This document shows, piece by piece, positions 48,525-61,625 of a DNA stretch of 64,000 nt. The stretch is from assembly GCA_037349315.1 (NCBI GenBank), contig JBAIAC010000033.1, forward strand, positions 15,332,001-15,396,000. The letters run 5' to 3'. How positions within the stretch are numbered: position 1 is the first letter of the stretch; each line of letters begins with the position of its first letter. The notes beneath the pieces are model-generated. The model saw nothing but the letters and a program-made list of their open reading frames with translations. It searched no databases and was not told the origin of the DNA. The DNA is from Chelydra serpentina. Its lineage: Eukaryota > Chordata > Testudines > Chelydridae. Position numbers and translations under genes: made by a program.

Positions 48525-48910
48525 CTCTAGTCTTTGTGCTCTCTCCCATGCTGCCCCTCATGCTTGGAATGTCCTCCTGGCTGGCACTGCCCTATCCTTC
48601 AAATCCCTTCTTTAAATCCAGTTCTGCCATGAAGTTGACAAAAATTATTCTGAGAAGCAGTATGAGAAAGAGGATTCTTCCTTATATGCTAGAGTAATAC
48701 CGAACAAGGCAAACAGCAAATCTACGTAAGTATTCGCATATTGTGGATATCTGATTCTCTTCCTCTACCCAACTTTTCATTTTGGATTGTAAACTCTTCT
48801 GGGCAGATACTGTGTCTACTTCTATATTTATAAGGCATGTAACACAATACTGCCCCAATGCTGATTGGGGCTTCTGGGTGTTACAAGAAATATTAAATAA
48901 CAATAATAGT
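48525..48910 (+). repeat. Degraded L2/L3-like LINE, 3' part
   Basis: CATGCTTGGAATGTCCTCC, CTTCAAATCCCTTCTTTAAA, then TTGTAAACTCTTCTGGGCAG, CCAATGCTGATTGGGGCTTC and an ATTAAATAACAATAATAG tail. Coding remnant, 3' UTR and terminal short repeats are in proper order. Confidence 0.55.
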
Positions 48911-51439
48911 AATTTGCAATTTCGCTAACAGACTAAATCATTTTGGATACCAGAACTGAGCTATTTTATTTAAAAGTAAAAGAACGTTTGGAAAATGTGC
49001 TTGAGGAACAGAGCTGGATAAACAGGAGTATGTAATATTTGCTAAATTCAACTCTCTCACCATGTTTCCACCCCTCTAGTCTTCAGGCATTGCTCCTCAT
49101 CCAGTCAGGGAGCAGAAACCATACCATGTGTGTTAGGTAACAAATCACACAGAGTAAGGGTGAAATTCTGGCCCCATTGAGACCAATGCCAAAACTCCCA
49201 TTGACACTAGGGGCACAGGATTTCACTATGAATACACAATACTTTGAAAGAAGTACTAGGTACAAAAAAATTGCCAAAACCCCATGGCCTCAAATATATT
49301 TGTCAAAACTACATGTCAAACAATGATGAATAATCAACAGTGCTGAAAAACACAATTGGGTCCACAGATAAAGTGTGAAGAGGGGACAAAGGCCAAATCC
49401 AATTAATTAAATGTTTAGAAAGAAAAATTCACCCAGTTCTATAAATGAAAAAATTTCAAGGCTCCCTACATCACAAAGAGAATTAGAACTGGCGTGGAAT
49501 TAATTTGTTAATGCTTCCACAGAACTTTTCATTCCATACCGGAGCTAAATATTGTTATTAAGTTAAAAGGAAGAACAATTATTTAAATGCTAGATTTTAA
49601 TGCAGTCCTGTTTGTGAGGCATGCTGACTTAGTGCATTGTGTGTGTTTTACTGGAAAGCTGTTGTCACTTTGTATGTCATGCCACCTCCTCCTGCTCCCA
49701 CCCACCCAATCCTTTTTTTTAATTATTATTATTTTGATGGCAGTGTGTGTCTGGACACACAAAAAGGAAATGACTAGAAAAGAGAAATGTGTCAGGACAA
49801 TTTGATTTTTATCAATGCCAGAGATTCACTTGCAAATTATGTGGGATTATCATTATCTCCATTTTAGATGCCAAAACCCCGCCAACAACAACAACAAAAA
49901 AACAACACACAACTAAAAACCCAACTTTAGGGTGGAAGGATACGATTGTGTTGTTGCTTAAGGAGATTAATAGCAAATTGGATCACACAAAGGTTGTAAT
50001 AGCTGCCCTGGGCTCTAAATATGAACAGATGGTAGCCTACATTAATTTGGAAGGCAAGGCTGGCACACCAGAGTGCAATGCATTTTAATGATGGACTCCA
50101 TTGAAAATGGAGGGATCAAATGTGACCATACTTAAGGACCTACTCATAATCCCATTGGACTCAAGGCAAAAATCCTATTGGTTTCAATAAGAGGAGGATC
50201 AAATTCTCAATTTGTAACATATCCAAGGAGAAAAAGCCATGAGATTAAGAGCTGGAAAATATCAAGGATAGGCCTACATCCTGCAGGGTTGGCCTATTAA
50301 GAAAGAGTGAATATTATTCCCTCATGAATGGTTTAAATGTCCTGGTCTCTGCCATAGGATCTTTAATGAGCATAAGTACCCAGAACCCTGATTATCACTC
50401 TATTCTGAAAGACAGTACTTCCAGCAACAAAGGGCACTGTAAAACCTCTGGGGGGTATTGGATAAGGATTGACTTGTGCCACCTAAGGAACCACCAATAC
50501 CACTTCTTGCAGCACCAGAGCATTTCTTGAGGGTCTCTCTTCCAAGTCCCAATCCAGCCCAACCCTGTTTAAATTGTGAATCTGATAAGATTACAGCACA
50601 AAATGGCATCACAATAGACAGCTATTTTCACTATATATATATATATCACAACAGATCGTGATTTTCTTTTAGATAAAAAGCTAACATAAACAGTATTGTA
50701 AATGTTGCAAAAACCGTTTGCTTCAAATTTGTATGTGTAAGGATTTCTTGAGGCATGTAACTAGAATAAAACAGATTTCATTCTATTTTCTTCCTGAATC
50801 TGCCACGTTTTGCTCCAGTTATCAGTCTTCAATGGCAAATACTAATCCTTTAATACCTCATTGGATTGCTGGGCACAAACAACATATATCACAGTACTGA
50901 AATATGACATGCTGGCTACGATAAACCAGTGCTCTTTTGAACATGTTCTACATGGCCACAGATATGACGCTTTCTCTTTAGTAGTCTCAGTAAAGTGCAA
51001 CAATATTTTCTTTGATAGCTTAAAACATTAGTTCTCTTTCAGCGCCTTATGAATTCCTTCAACAATTCAGAAGACCTTGTAATAAACTGTTGCTTGAATT
51101 CCATGTTTCTGTGCTTTACAACCAGGATACAAACAGCTGGTCTGACCTAACTTGAAGCTGTCCTCAGAGTGATTTATAAGGTCTAATTAGAAAATAGAGT
51201 ATGCTGTTGCAAGTTGTTGAATAGCTTTTGTAGTTCATAGGGCCAAAACACTACTATTTAGTCAATTAATTTGTAACAATGTGCTTAGGGGTGAATATAG
51301 AGAGAGTGCTATCATTATTATCTACATGTTAAAGGTTACAAAAGGAAATGGCTTTTGAAAATACATGTTAATCCATGTGATAAAGCTGGGACTCACTTTT
51401 GTCTAATATCTGTACCGTGTTAATAATATTCCATTATTG

Positions 51440-51990
51440 TCTTTCCAGTCCATGAATCCTATCTCTGCTTCTGTACTCTCCACTATAGAGAAACTGTTCC
51501 CACAGAGGAACCTCAAAGAACCTTATCTGACCAAATCTCACATCTTCTACTTTGTCCTCTTAATTGCTCTGAAGTCTTTGATATCACTCATCACTCCCTC
51601 CTTCTCCAGTATGATTCCCAGCCCTCCATTGGCCTTCACATCCCTGGCCTCCAGATTTTCTCTGATCGTTCTTACAACAGCTTATCACATCGGCTCTGAA
51701 CTTCTTGTTCTCTCCTTCTTTATCCTGCACATATGATATCCTGCACATATGATATCCTTTTCCCTGTCTACATCTTAGGTTTCATTTCTTATGTCCTCCC
51801 TCATCTCCTTCACTCCACTCTAGTGACACCTTCACAACTGCTTTCATTGCCTTCTCTCAGACGCCTGTCTTTTTACCTTCTTTCACTCAGCCTCCTATGC
51901 AGAACCAGACTGTCTGTTCCTAGAGCAACAGGCAGCATTTCTTCTCCACATTCAAATGTTTTCTGACTGATAATGCCCACAAACACATGC
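51440..51990 (+). repeat. Degraded LINE reverse-transcriptase region (L2/L3-like)
   Basis: One frame near 51570 gives EVFDITHHSLLLQY, close to the AFDTVDHSLLL motif upstream of the catalytic centre of CR1/L2-group reverse transcriptases. The rest is pyrimidine-rich and frame-broken. A 14-bp tandem duplication (ATCCTGCACATATG) sits near 51722-51752. Confidence 0.4.
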
Positions 51991-52465
51991 CCATAACAGA
52001 TATATGTTTTTTCTATCCAATATGATATAAGAGGGAACACAACAATAAAATAACTCTTCCCTCAAAAACCCAGTTAATAGATTTCTCTGGATCTCTCAGC
52101 CTTTTCTGACTTCCTTGTCTGTCCCTCTTTTTAATCACATTATTACCATGAATATCTGGAGTGTATCATCAAAGGAGATCCATACTACAAATTATTACAC
52201 TCGACGCTCTGGAGTAAATATCATGCAGTTCAATCCTCAAATATTGTTTTTTTTTACCCAATAGGCCTACTACGTTTCTAAATAACTGCCTTATACTTAT
52301 TTTCACTACCTACTGGAACAACTCTGTAGCTACTACTGGGCCTGATTGAAACAAATGAGAGTTTTGCCTGCAAAAAGACTGCAGGATCAGGTTTATTCTG
52401 GTTAGCTATGTTTACTGCTGAACAAATCCACACAACATGTTTTACTTACAAAACCCCATTATCCT

Positions 52466-53165
52466 TGTAGCAGGGTCGGACTCACCCCCGCGGCGCCTCC
52501 TGCTGGTTTCTCCAGGGAATTAGCTCATCCAGCCCTGGAGCGCCCTCTGCAGGCCAGTGATCCGCCTGTCCACTCTGGCGCCGTGTCCCTCCCAGGACCC
52601 GGTGCCCTTTTAACTGGGGTGCCGCCCCCTGGCAGTACCCCTAGATCTGGGTCTCCCCTCCCCAGGGGAACCCCCAACCCACTATCCCCACCTCGCCTCA
52701 GTCATAGGCTACTGCCAGTCACCAGCTAGCCCCCGCACCCTGGGGCAGACTGCAGTATCAGCCACTCATCACAGGCAAAGGGGGTTTGGACCTGCTGCCT
52801 CGGCCTACCTGTGGGCTGCCTCCGCAACCCCAGCACCTAGTGGGGCCTAACCCTAGGCCACAGCCTGGGGCTTGCAGCCTGGGGTTTTCCTAGGCCAGAG
52901 CTCCCCAGCTCCCTTGGCCTTTCCCCAGCCCTGCTCCACTCCAGGTACCCTGCTTAGGTCCTCCAGCCAGGCCCTTCTCTCCCTAAAGACAGAGAGAGAG
53001 TGTGTTTGCTCCAGGCCCACTGCCCTCTTATAAGGGCCAGCTGGGCCCTGATTAAACTGGCCCCAGCTGTGGCTGCCTTGCTCATCAGCCTAGCCTCTGA
53101 GCCTCAGCCCTCTCCCAGGGCTATTTCCAGCCCCTCCGGGCAGGAGCCGGTTCCACCCCGCTACA
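52466..53165 (+). mobile_element. Solo LTR, 700 bp, with 5-bp TSD
   Basis: It begins TGTAGCAGGGTCGG and ends CCACCCCGCTACA (TGTAGC / GCTACA inverted tips), flanked by perfect ATCCT duplications (52461-52465, 53166-53170). GC-rich, with a TATAA-like CTTATAAGGG near 53032 in plus orientation. There is no second LTR or internal coding region nearby. A solo LTR of a Gypsy-like or endogenous-retrovirus-like element; the class is not decidable from the LTR alone. Confidence 0.87.
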
Positions 53166-53351
53166 ATCCTAAATAACAACTTTAAAAAGGGGAACTGGAT
53201 GTGCATCAGAGAGCTTCACTGAACATGGGATTTCTTCTCACTGCACTCAGCAGGTTGACCCAGGAATTTAACAGAGTAGACAGCACTGATTGATTTATAA
53301 TTTCTTCCTGTGACAGGCTATCATTTCTTTTCTTTTTCCTTTTTGGGGAGA

Positions 53352-53945
53352 AAGTTCATAGAATTGTAGGACTGGAAGGGACCTCAATAGGTCATCTAGT
53401 CCTGTTCTCTACACGGAGGCTGGACTAAGTAGTGTCCAGACCAGCGGTTCTCAAATGGGGGTCTGCGAGGGTACTCCAGGGAGTCAGCGAGTCATGTCCG
53501 GGGCTGCTGGCCCCGCTGATCAACTCCTCCCACCCCTCCTGCATGCTGCTGAACAGCAGTTCTGAGGCATGCAGAGAGCATTGGGAGGGAGAGGGAGAGG
53601 GAGGAGTGGGAAAGGGGTGTGCTCGGGGGAAGGGGAAGAAAGAGGTGGGGAAGAGGAGGGGCAGGGATGGAGCGAGGGTGGGAAGAGGTGGAGTGGGGGC
53701 GGGGCCTGGGGCTGAGTGGAGGTTGAGCACCCCCAGGGAAAATTAGAAGCTGGCTTGGGGGTCTGCAAGAATTTTTAAATCAAAATGGGGGTCCCGGGTT
53801 TGCTAAAGATTGAGAACCACTGGTCTAGACCATCCCTGACACGTGTGTGTCTAACCTCTTCTTACAAACCTCCAATGAAGGAGATTCTACAACTTCCCTA
53901 GGTCATTTGTTCCAGTGCTTATCCACCAGTTCATCAAGGCTGCAC
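53352..53945 (-). mobile_element. CR1 3' fragment, antisense, interrupted by a hAT
   Basis: The left part (53352-53441) reads TCATAGAATTGTAGGACTGG, AAGGGACCTC, GGTCATCTAGTCCTG, the reverse complement of a CR1 3' end. It resumes at 53831 with CATCCCTGACACGTGTGTGT, CTAACCTCTTC and GGAGATTCTACAACTTCCC. The hAT at 53442-53822 sits between, so CR1 is the older insertion. Same strand as UNC13C. Confidence 0.85.
53442..53822. mobile_element. hAT-Charlie-type MITE inside CR1
   Basis: A 381-bp element with ends CAGCGGTTCTCAAA and TTGAGAACCACTG, flanked by GTCCAGAC / GTCTAGAC (53434-53441, 53823-53830), seven of eight matching. The interior is a purine-rich GAGGGAGAGGG-type tract, giving spurious ORFs on both strands. 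Confidence 0.88.
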
Positions 53946-54799
53946 AAGTAATGGAGTCAGAGTTTGTTTTACCAGGTATTATTATACAGTCTAAAAAATC
54001 ATTTTTTTCCAATCGAATGTAGTTTTGACAGTCAGCCTTTTAGTACCATACATTTAGTATGTATTTATCTACAAAGTTACTTTGGAACTGAACTCTTTGT
54101 TTCTTATGTAAGGACAAATTCTTCTTTCCTTTCTCCCGTGGGTTGAATGGAGCTACCATTTCAATCTCTTACATGCTTAAATGAGGACTGAAATTTGTAG
54201 AGTTAGCTTGTGAGATAACAACAAGTCTCTGACAGTATGAAACAAATACACTAGAAACTCTGAAGACTACCTCTTACTCCTAGGTATCTTGTGGTGTCCT
54301 AATAAGCATAATTAATATATATCCAGGCTACAAGGACTTTCATACATAGTTTAGGAATATTGATTGATTTTTCTTCTCCTGAGCAAACTGTATGTATTTT
54401 TGAATTTTCAGCTTTTTCGTTTTTACTTAGTTCTTCTGTTATAAATATTGTTTTATATGAATTCCAATGCATTATCTTTGGAGGTAGTCTGTTATAGAAA
54501 AATATATTTATGTTGTATTTACTTTTTCCTTGCCTAAACTGAGTGCTTTCGAAAAGAATGTAGGGAAAACTGTATTTGATTCTGTTGTTGAGTTCATTTG
54601 GTTTTACATAGAAGACGGATATAATGAAATCTTTAAATAATAGAAAATAAGTATTGGTTATTTTAACTCATTTTATCCATAACTTTATGCTTTAAAAATC
54701 TTTGGGTTACATTTTTATGGGTATGCTAACATTTTAAAGTAATATTTATAAGAAGTCTTTGAATGTTTACAATTCCTTTCATCAACTATGTTAGACATT

Positions 54800-54885
54800 A
54801 GTGATTTAAGACTTCAAATTTAGGTAAGTAGTAGTAATTCCATTTTACAATGGTGAAGTGACTCGCCCAAGGTCTTTTCCTACCA
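54800..54885 (+). repeat. MIR core fragment
   Basis: TAATTCCATTTTACAATGG and GAAGTGACTCGCCCAAGGTC match the MIR core; the ends are lost. Confidence 0.6.
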
Positions 54886-55166
54886 CTCCATCTTTCATGC
54901 CATATACCCTTTCACCCTTAATATTTATTTTGTCTCATTCTTCCATTCACAATTCCATGCTTATTTTCTGGCTGCCTTCTACACCTGGGGCTTCCACCCT
55001 CCTCTTTTACAACCATATGTCTGAGTTCTCCATTTCACTAAACCAGAAAAAATATTATGAAAGTGAAAACTCTTAACACCTCCAGACATTTGATGCCAGG
55101 TGTGATTTGTGTTGGAAACCAATCTGGGTGAGCTCTCTAATCTAATGAATAGTTTGCACTAATTAC

Positions 55167-55252
55167 CTTCCAGAGCATACTTCATATCCTGGGCAAACAG
55201 AGTCCACATGATTTCAGCACTGACTTTCCCCATGTTCAGCTCTTGAGGGAAC
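55167..55252 (-). CDS. UNC13C: UNC13C coding exon A (MUN domain), most upstream exon in window
   Basis: The acceptor GATTTCAG lies just above 55252 and the donor GTAATT just below 55167. The exon is 86 bp: one base completing a split codon, 28 codons, then one base of the next split codon. It reads [16 protein letters not shown] followed by [12 protein letters not shown], which is the Munc13 family segment at the start of the conserved part of the MUN domain. UNC13 proteins open syntaxin-1 and template SNARE assembly during synaptic vesicle priming at the presynaptic membrane. The 1-base carry (G) joins to AA at the start of the exon at 16923 to give Glu, so the splice restores ALE-E-HEK. The next exon upstream, which should end with a Gln codon split as CA|G, is not in the window. 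Identity as UNC13C rather than A or B rests mainly on the exons further downstream. Confidence 0.95.
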
Positions 55253-57369
55253 CTGAAATCAATCACATTACATCAGTTCACCTGCTGCTAGAAATTATAT
55301 TAACAGCTGTACAGCAGAAATGCAAATATTTTTGTATAAAATCACACTGAAAGCGTGCACTTCACTGTATTTTCTGTTTTGTACAATTATGTTAACCAAG
55401 TAGGAAGATCAGCCTTCAGATACGTGCTACTATCAGAATAACTGTAATAATGTTAGGGCCCTAATTCAATACTGAAGTATGTTCTGTACCAATTATATAA
55501 CAGTACACATTTATAAACATGAAGTGAGGTCCATCCTTGGTGTAAATCCCCTGATTTCCAATGAGTTCTACCAGGGAGGGGATTGGCCCCTGGACCTCAC
55601 TACTGTTCCTAACTCCTTGCAGCATTACTGGCAATCTGAAGACATAGAAGAAGTAAAGTAAAGTGCAGCAAGACAGGTGAAAAGACTGTACCATTAGTGA
55701 AAGCTTTTACTGCTCATCTCACGTTTAATATGCTCTTTCAAAATAGTCTGTTTACAGTGGTTGCCATTAAGAAGTCAATATTTGCATACATTTAAGTGCA
55801 AAGTAAGTAAGGAAAAAGAAAGGAAAAACCATGCTACCTCAATTATCACTGTGCAGTAGCTGTTGGCAAAAGCTGACTTTTTAATGACAGCCACTATATG
55901 TTTTGTACCAGGTTAAAAAAAAGGGGTGTGTATGTGTGCGTAAATATCCTGCTCTTGTTCTGAATGTGGAACTCAGATCAATATCAAAGGGAGTTCAGGG
56001 AATGGAGCCAGAACACTCCATGGCCCCAGAATTAGAGATTTGGAAGTCCAGAACATAAACTTACCTTGATAAATGGGACTTTCTGTTAATGCTGAATGTA
56101 ATGGAGTGTGTAGGTACATATGAGATTCAGAGAAACATGCCAACTTTTCACCATAAAAACAACAATTATAGGCCAAATTCTAGCACCTTTGTTAGGAACC
56201 ACATTACACTAGTGATGGCCATAGGTAAACAATGGGAATTTCTCAACATTTACTGCTACCATTCACTATCCTGAACATTCCTTACGCAACCTCACTGTAC
56301 TCAGAGAGAGAGAAACACAGTGCTGACTAGTCTATGTAAACAAATGGTTTTCACTCATTTGCAATAGCAATGAGGAGCTGATTTATGGCTTTGCATTATT
56401 CTGTCATTCAATAAATTATATTGCCACAAGAAAATAACCTTGTATATTCCACCAACTTGCTGTGCAGTCTCACCATTCTTTATTCTGTTTATTAATGTAC
56501 AATGATTCATACCAATTATAAATATCTTATACTGCAAAACCCATTACCCAGAAACAATGTATTAACAAGATTCATTACATAGGACCATGTTTGAGTAATA
56601 AGTAAAAATTATCTTCTCCTGCTAAATGTGCTTATGTACAAATAAATTATTATGGGTGAAAACTAACTCATTTAAATGGAGGCATTGTTGTATGTTGCAT
56701 ATGATTTGACTCTATATTTTTCAAATACTCTTAGTTTATAGAGGAATGGATAGTCATTGCAAGAATGCCATTGGTAGACAACTTCTGTGTAATTTACATT
56801 TTCTGAAATGGAATGCAAAACTCAATCATTTTTCTACTCTCTTTTCCACCAATTATTGCAAAGGAAGTTAAAAACTTGGCTATAGATTTTTCATTGTTTA
56901 CATTTAGATAGATTTGTCAGAATTCATTTAAAAAAATAATTTCAATGGATATCAGTGATGTTTGTTTTAAAGTATTTTTTCAATTTTGTTATTGATTTAA
57001 ATTTTCACAGCTGTGGGAAGTTGTGGAGATCAGACAATGCGGAGCTGAAAATAATTATTTAATGACAGTGGACACTGAGATTCAAAAATTTAAAGCTTTA
57101 TAACCATTAAAACACAAATTGTCAAAATCACACGCCAAAGTTCTCAAGTAGCATTTTTCTTCACTTTTCCGTAAATGTTGGTTATCAATGGCAATATTTT
57201 TCATTGGTTTGAGTGTGTACAGTGAAATTGATGTTTACCCACATTTACTGATGATAAGCTAATCCTTCCAAGTCTACATTTAGATAAATAGGTTGGATAA
57301 ATATAAAATAATAAATATAACTGCAGTTAGCTACTGTTTTAATGTTTGTTCACCCACACTTGTCCTGAA

Positions 57370-58035
57370 GTGGTTAATGTAGACTAAGAAGGGGGCCAAT
57401 TAACCAGACAGGCCACAGATGAGGGGAATCAGGTGGTTTAAATAATCCTCTGACTGAATAATGAGGGAACCCGGCTGAGGAGGAACAACTGAGCTATAAA
57501 GACAGGAAGTTGGCAGCAGAGATAGGCTGCAGGGAGGTAATCTGTAGTTATTCACTGTAAGAACAGAGGTGTGTTTGGGGCTACAAAAGCAAGTAGCCTA
57601 AAGTGACTTCCTGGGAAGATGGAGTTTTGGGGCAAACCCAGAGAAGGGGGGAGCCAGAAGATTAGGAAAGCATCAGGGAAAAGCCAATAAGGTTCAGAAT
57701 GGACCAGACCTTGACTGCTGATTAGAGAGTCCCTGAGCTGGAATCTGGAGTAGAGGGTAGGCCTAAATTCCCCTACTGGCCATTGGGGAAGTGGCACCAG
57801 ATAGGCAGCGTATGCGAAGACTGCTTGACTCCATTCATAAGAAGATCCTTTGATAACCCAGAAGGGGAGGACATGTGACCTGGCTGGAGGGCTAAGGCAT
57901 GAACACAGAGCGCTTGCTTCATTGACAGCCAAAAAGAGAAGGCGGAGCATGTGGAAAGGAGGTGTCTGACCTGGACTCAGCTAATCCCCAGAGTGACCAG
58001 AAGGTGGCGCACTTGGGGTTGGCAGACTCCTGTGA
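57370..58035. repeat. LTR-like segment, boundaries unsure
   Basis: GC-richer than its flanks, with a GCTATAAAGACAGG TATA-like site near 57492 and a terminal-looking CTCCTGTGACACAAC near 58028. No clear paired ends, target duplication or coding motifs. I read it as an old LTR fragment. Confidence 0.3.
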
Positions 58036-58418
58036 CACAACCCGAAAGTGCAGAGTTATAGAAAATCAATCATAAATACTGAAAAATAGTCTTAATAGTT
58101 TGGAGGGGTATGGGCCAATCACTAAATAATTATGAAAGGCTGAAACCTAGCATAAATCTAAATTTCTGGAAGATCTTCCTCCCCAGCTCTCAGAACTCAG
58201 CACGGGCTCTCAGCAGGTCAAACAGTCTCAGCTGGCCAGACTGTTCTCTTCATGTTTCAGACCTCTTTGGATCCTCCCATGCCATTCTTGCTGGGGTGCT
58301 CCTGACCCAGTACATAAGATTTAAAGACAACAGATGATTCAGAAGGAAATGCCAGAATTGCTATTGGACACAGTGGAATTTCTGCAAAGGTAGGTGTGGA
58401 GGCTTGTAGGGTTATGAG

Positions 58419-59200
58419 TATGGTCCCGTCCTACCAAATTCATGGTCCATTTTGGTCAATTTCACAGTCATAGAATTTTTAAAATCCTATATGTCATGAT
58501 TTCAGCTATATAAATCTGAAATGTCATGGTGTTGTAATTGTAGGAGTCCTGACCCAAAAAAAGGGTGCTGTGTGTGTATGAGGAGAGGGGAGGGGAGGGG
58601 TTCACAAGGTTATTGTAGTGGGGTTGTGGTACTGCTACCCTTACTTCGGTGCTGCTGTTGCCGGCAATAGAGCTGGGCAGCTGGAAAGCAGCAGCTGCTG
58701 GCCGGGAGCCCAGCTCTGAAGGTAGAGCTGCCACCAGCAGTAGCACAGAAGTAAGGATGGCACAGTGTGATATTTCCAACCTTACTTCTGTGCTGCTGCT
58801 GGCAGGGTGCTGCCCTCAGTCAGCAGCTGCCACTCTCCGGCTGCCCAGCTCTGAAGGCAGCAGCACACGAGTAAGGGTGGCATGGTATGATATTGCCACC
58901 CGTAGTTCCGTGCTGCTGCTAGCGGGGTGCTGCCTTTCAGAGCTAGGTGCCCAGCCAACAGCTGCCACTCTCTGACCGCCCAGCTCTGAAGGCAGCGCAG
59001 AAGTAAGGTTGGCAATACTATGACCCACCCCTAAAATAACCTTTGACCCCCCTGCAGCTCCCTTTTGGGTCAAGACTCCTGATTTGAGAAACACAGGTCT
59101 CTTCTGTGAAATGTGTATAGTCTAGGGTAAGAACACACTAAAGACCAGATTTCGCAGTCCGTGATGTGTTTTTCATGGCCATTAATTTGGTAGGGCCCTA
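58419..59200. mobile_element. Non-autonomous hAT with GC-rich interior, copy 2
   Basis: A 782-bp element, same family as 20462-21106: CCTACCAAATTCATGGTCC at the left, GGCCATTAATTTGGTAGGGC at the right. Flanks are GTTATGAG / ATTATGAG (58411-58418, 59201-59208), seven of eight matching. The interior has about four diverged blocks of GTGCTGCTGCTGGCAGGGTG plus CAGCTCTGAAGGCAGC. Confidence 0.87.
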
Positions 59201-61439
59201 ATTATGAGGAATGGGAAGTTACTCCATCAAGATGCAAAGGCTCAGCCACACATCTGGTTGTATTCATAGGGGAACACGATTTGGATGAGATGGGGTAAGG
59301 AAAAGATAATACATTACAAGTGAGTAAAGGTCTAAGTGGGTTGAGCAGAGAGGGAGGGTGACAGATCAGTCAAGGATGTGACAGATTTAAAGGATGTGAC
59401 AGGATGTGACAGGTTTAAAGAGGAGAGGATGAAGAAAACCCCAGAATGCCTGGATTATGTTTACTGAACATGGAAACTGGGTAAAATTTAATTAAACCAC
59501 CAAAACTGATTACAAGTGCCTAACAAACTCAGGAAAAGCAAGAATACTGTGATTTAAAGCTAACAAGCCAGTATCCTGATGTTGTGGGGATTACAATCCT
59601 ATCATATATGCTGCCATAATTTCAGTAAATACTGAAAAGTGAGTTAAAGACAAAGGGACAACCGTACACGTTCTCTTGCTTTCCTGGGTTTAAGGCAGAG
59701 CTTTAAAGTTATTTTACAATAGCTTTTATGTTTACTTTCTGTGTGCAGTATCATTGTAGCTGCCATAAAATATTCAGCATTAGCAATATGTACCACACAG
59801 TGGTATCTGAGATATCATAGCATGTTCTTCCATGTACTATGGAAAATAATATCATATCCCTGATGCTAAAAGTGTGATAAAACGTTGGTAAAGCCAATCG
59901 GTTAATGGCAATGAAGAGAAGGGGGAAAAATCCAATAGAGGTGTTATAATGGCACAATCTTCTCGAAGTTTAACACAATGTGAATGTAAGTATTAATTTT
60001 TCCTATTTACATTGCAAAGGTTTGAAATCCTTTTGCAAGGATGGTGTGTGGTATTTATTCTCCCTGTTGATATGCTCACCTATATGTTAAGGCTCTGAGC
60101 ATATGATTATAATATGAGCTAGTATTTTACCATGCAATATCTCCATAGTCTGCCCAGCATTCAGGGGCCAAACTATCCCTTTGGACCCTGCCAATTTGTG
60201 CTGGTAGAAATTAGCTGTGGGCCCCAAGGTGGAAAGCTCTCTTGGGGGTGAACAAAGAAAGCAGCAGTTCAAACATCCCACAACCTCTCCTATGCTACTG
60301 GGTCTGGAGCTGCTTGATAAAATCCCTAAAGTGGGCAGGGTTTAGTGCAGAAGGGAGAAGGGCCAGACAGTCTGGGAAATGTATTGACTGATTCAGTGAA
60401 TCTCCTGGGTATTCTCCACTGGTCAGACTCTTATAGATGGCATTTAAAGCAGGGTTTCTCATGTGGGATGGACTCTTCTCCCTCAGGAATGAAAATCTCC
60501 TTGGGCACAGCTGTTCTCACAGGTGGCAGGGTAGTATAATTTTCACCCCCTGAATCTGCAGCATTGAACCTAGCTCCATATTTTTATTATGCATAAACAT
60601 GCTCTTCCATCTTGCTGTAGTTTTGCAGAGTTAAGGACTTTGGTACAATAATATGCACTAATTGGCTTCAATGGAACCATAATAATAACAGCAAAAAATT
60701 ATGATGTAAACGTAAATACAGATAATCCCATTGAAATCAATGAGGTTTTGAGCAGCAGTATTCCATTCACACTGCATCATGTCTTTCATGTAAGCTATAA
60801 TGTGAGTGAAGATGCTAAGATTTAAATTAAATTGAAATTCTACCGACATCTATGGGATTTGAGGCAGAGCATCTAAAAGTTCATGGAATGTGCTGAAATA
60901 CTGATCCTTAAAAAGCAGCATTAGGAAAACTCTTTTATAGAGAATAGTCCCTCTTCAGAATTTCAACAAACAAGTTGGCAATTTCAGCCGACTTTTAGGA
61001 ACGTGTGTCGAGCACTGTTGGAATAATTGCCTTTAAAAAGTTTTTCATTTAAGTGAGACCTTTAAGATAGGGAGTGAAAAAATAAATTTTTGAGACTCAG
61101 AGAAAACTAATATATTCAAGGAACTTTTTTCACTAGATAAAATTGTATCTAAATTCAGAATGTATTTCTGAATGTTGAGCCTGTACAAATTATAAGGTTG
61201 AAATTACTGAATCAATCAAAACAAGGATTAGCATGGAAACAGACTATTAAATATTGCATAATTAATGTCACTATAGTCAGTATAAATATTTGACTAATGC
61301 TAAAGGGGGAAGTTTCACTATCCCTGTCATTTGTGACGTACTTTAAATGAGCAACCATGAGGCCACAAACTGCAGGCAAGGACTCTGCCAGGACAATGGG
61401 AAGTACATGAATGTCAACAGTAAACTGAGGCAATGTCTA

Positions 61440-61625
61440 TGGGACAAAATTTTCAAATGCAGTCATTGGATCTGAGTATCTCCATTTTTAGGAGCCTGAA
61501 CTGGCATGATTTTCAAAGGGCCTGAGCATCCACAGCTTTCACTAACTTCCATTCCCAAAACTGAGTTTGGATTCCCAAAAATGAAGGTGTCCAATATCAG
61601 CAAGTACTTTTGGAAATTTAGGCCA
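61440..61625. repeat. Ancient dispersed repeat, class unknown
   Basis: ACAAAATTTTCAAATGCAG, GATTTTCAAAGGGCCTGAGC and TTTTGGAAATTTAGGCC, with ends that are roughly inverted copies. Matches the theme of 25550-25735. Confidence 0.4.

Larger units (their letters stand above)
16924..55166 (-). other. UNC13C: UNC13C 38.2-kb intron between exons A and B
   Basis: The intron is defined by the donor at 55166 and acceptor at 16924, with matching codon phase. It contains most of the mobile elements in this window and the exon C duplicate. Stretches where I recognise nothing include 17620-18300, 19065-20250, 22300-23390, 24000-25280, 26040-27290, 31810-32490, 32725-35055, 35190-36690, 39000-40940, 41210-42000, 42300-43580, 45960-47920 and 49240-51430. 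These hold only chance ORFs, simple repeats and faint ancient-repeat traces. Confidence 0.9.

Noticed and set aside
56064..56100. CAAG|GTAAGT donor-like site on the minus strand
   Set aside because: The preceding 40 bases do not match UNC13C and no supporting acceptor was found.
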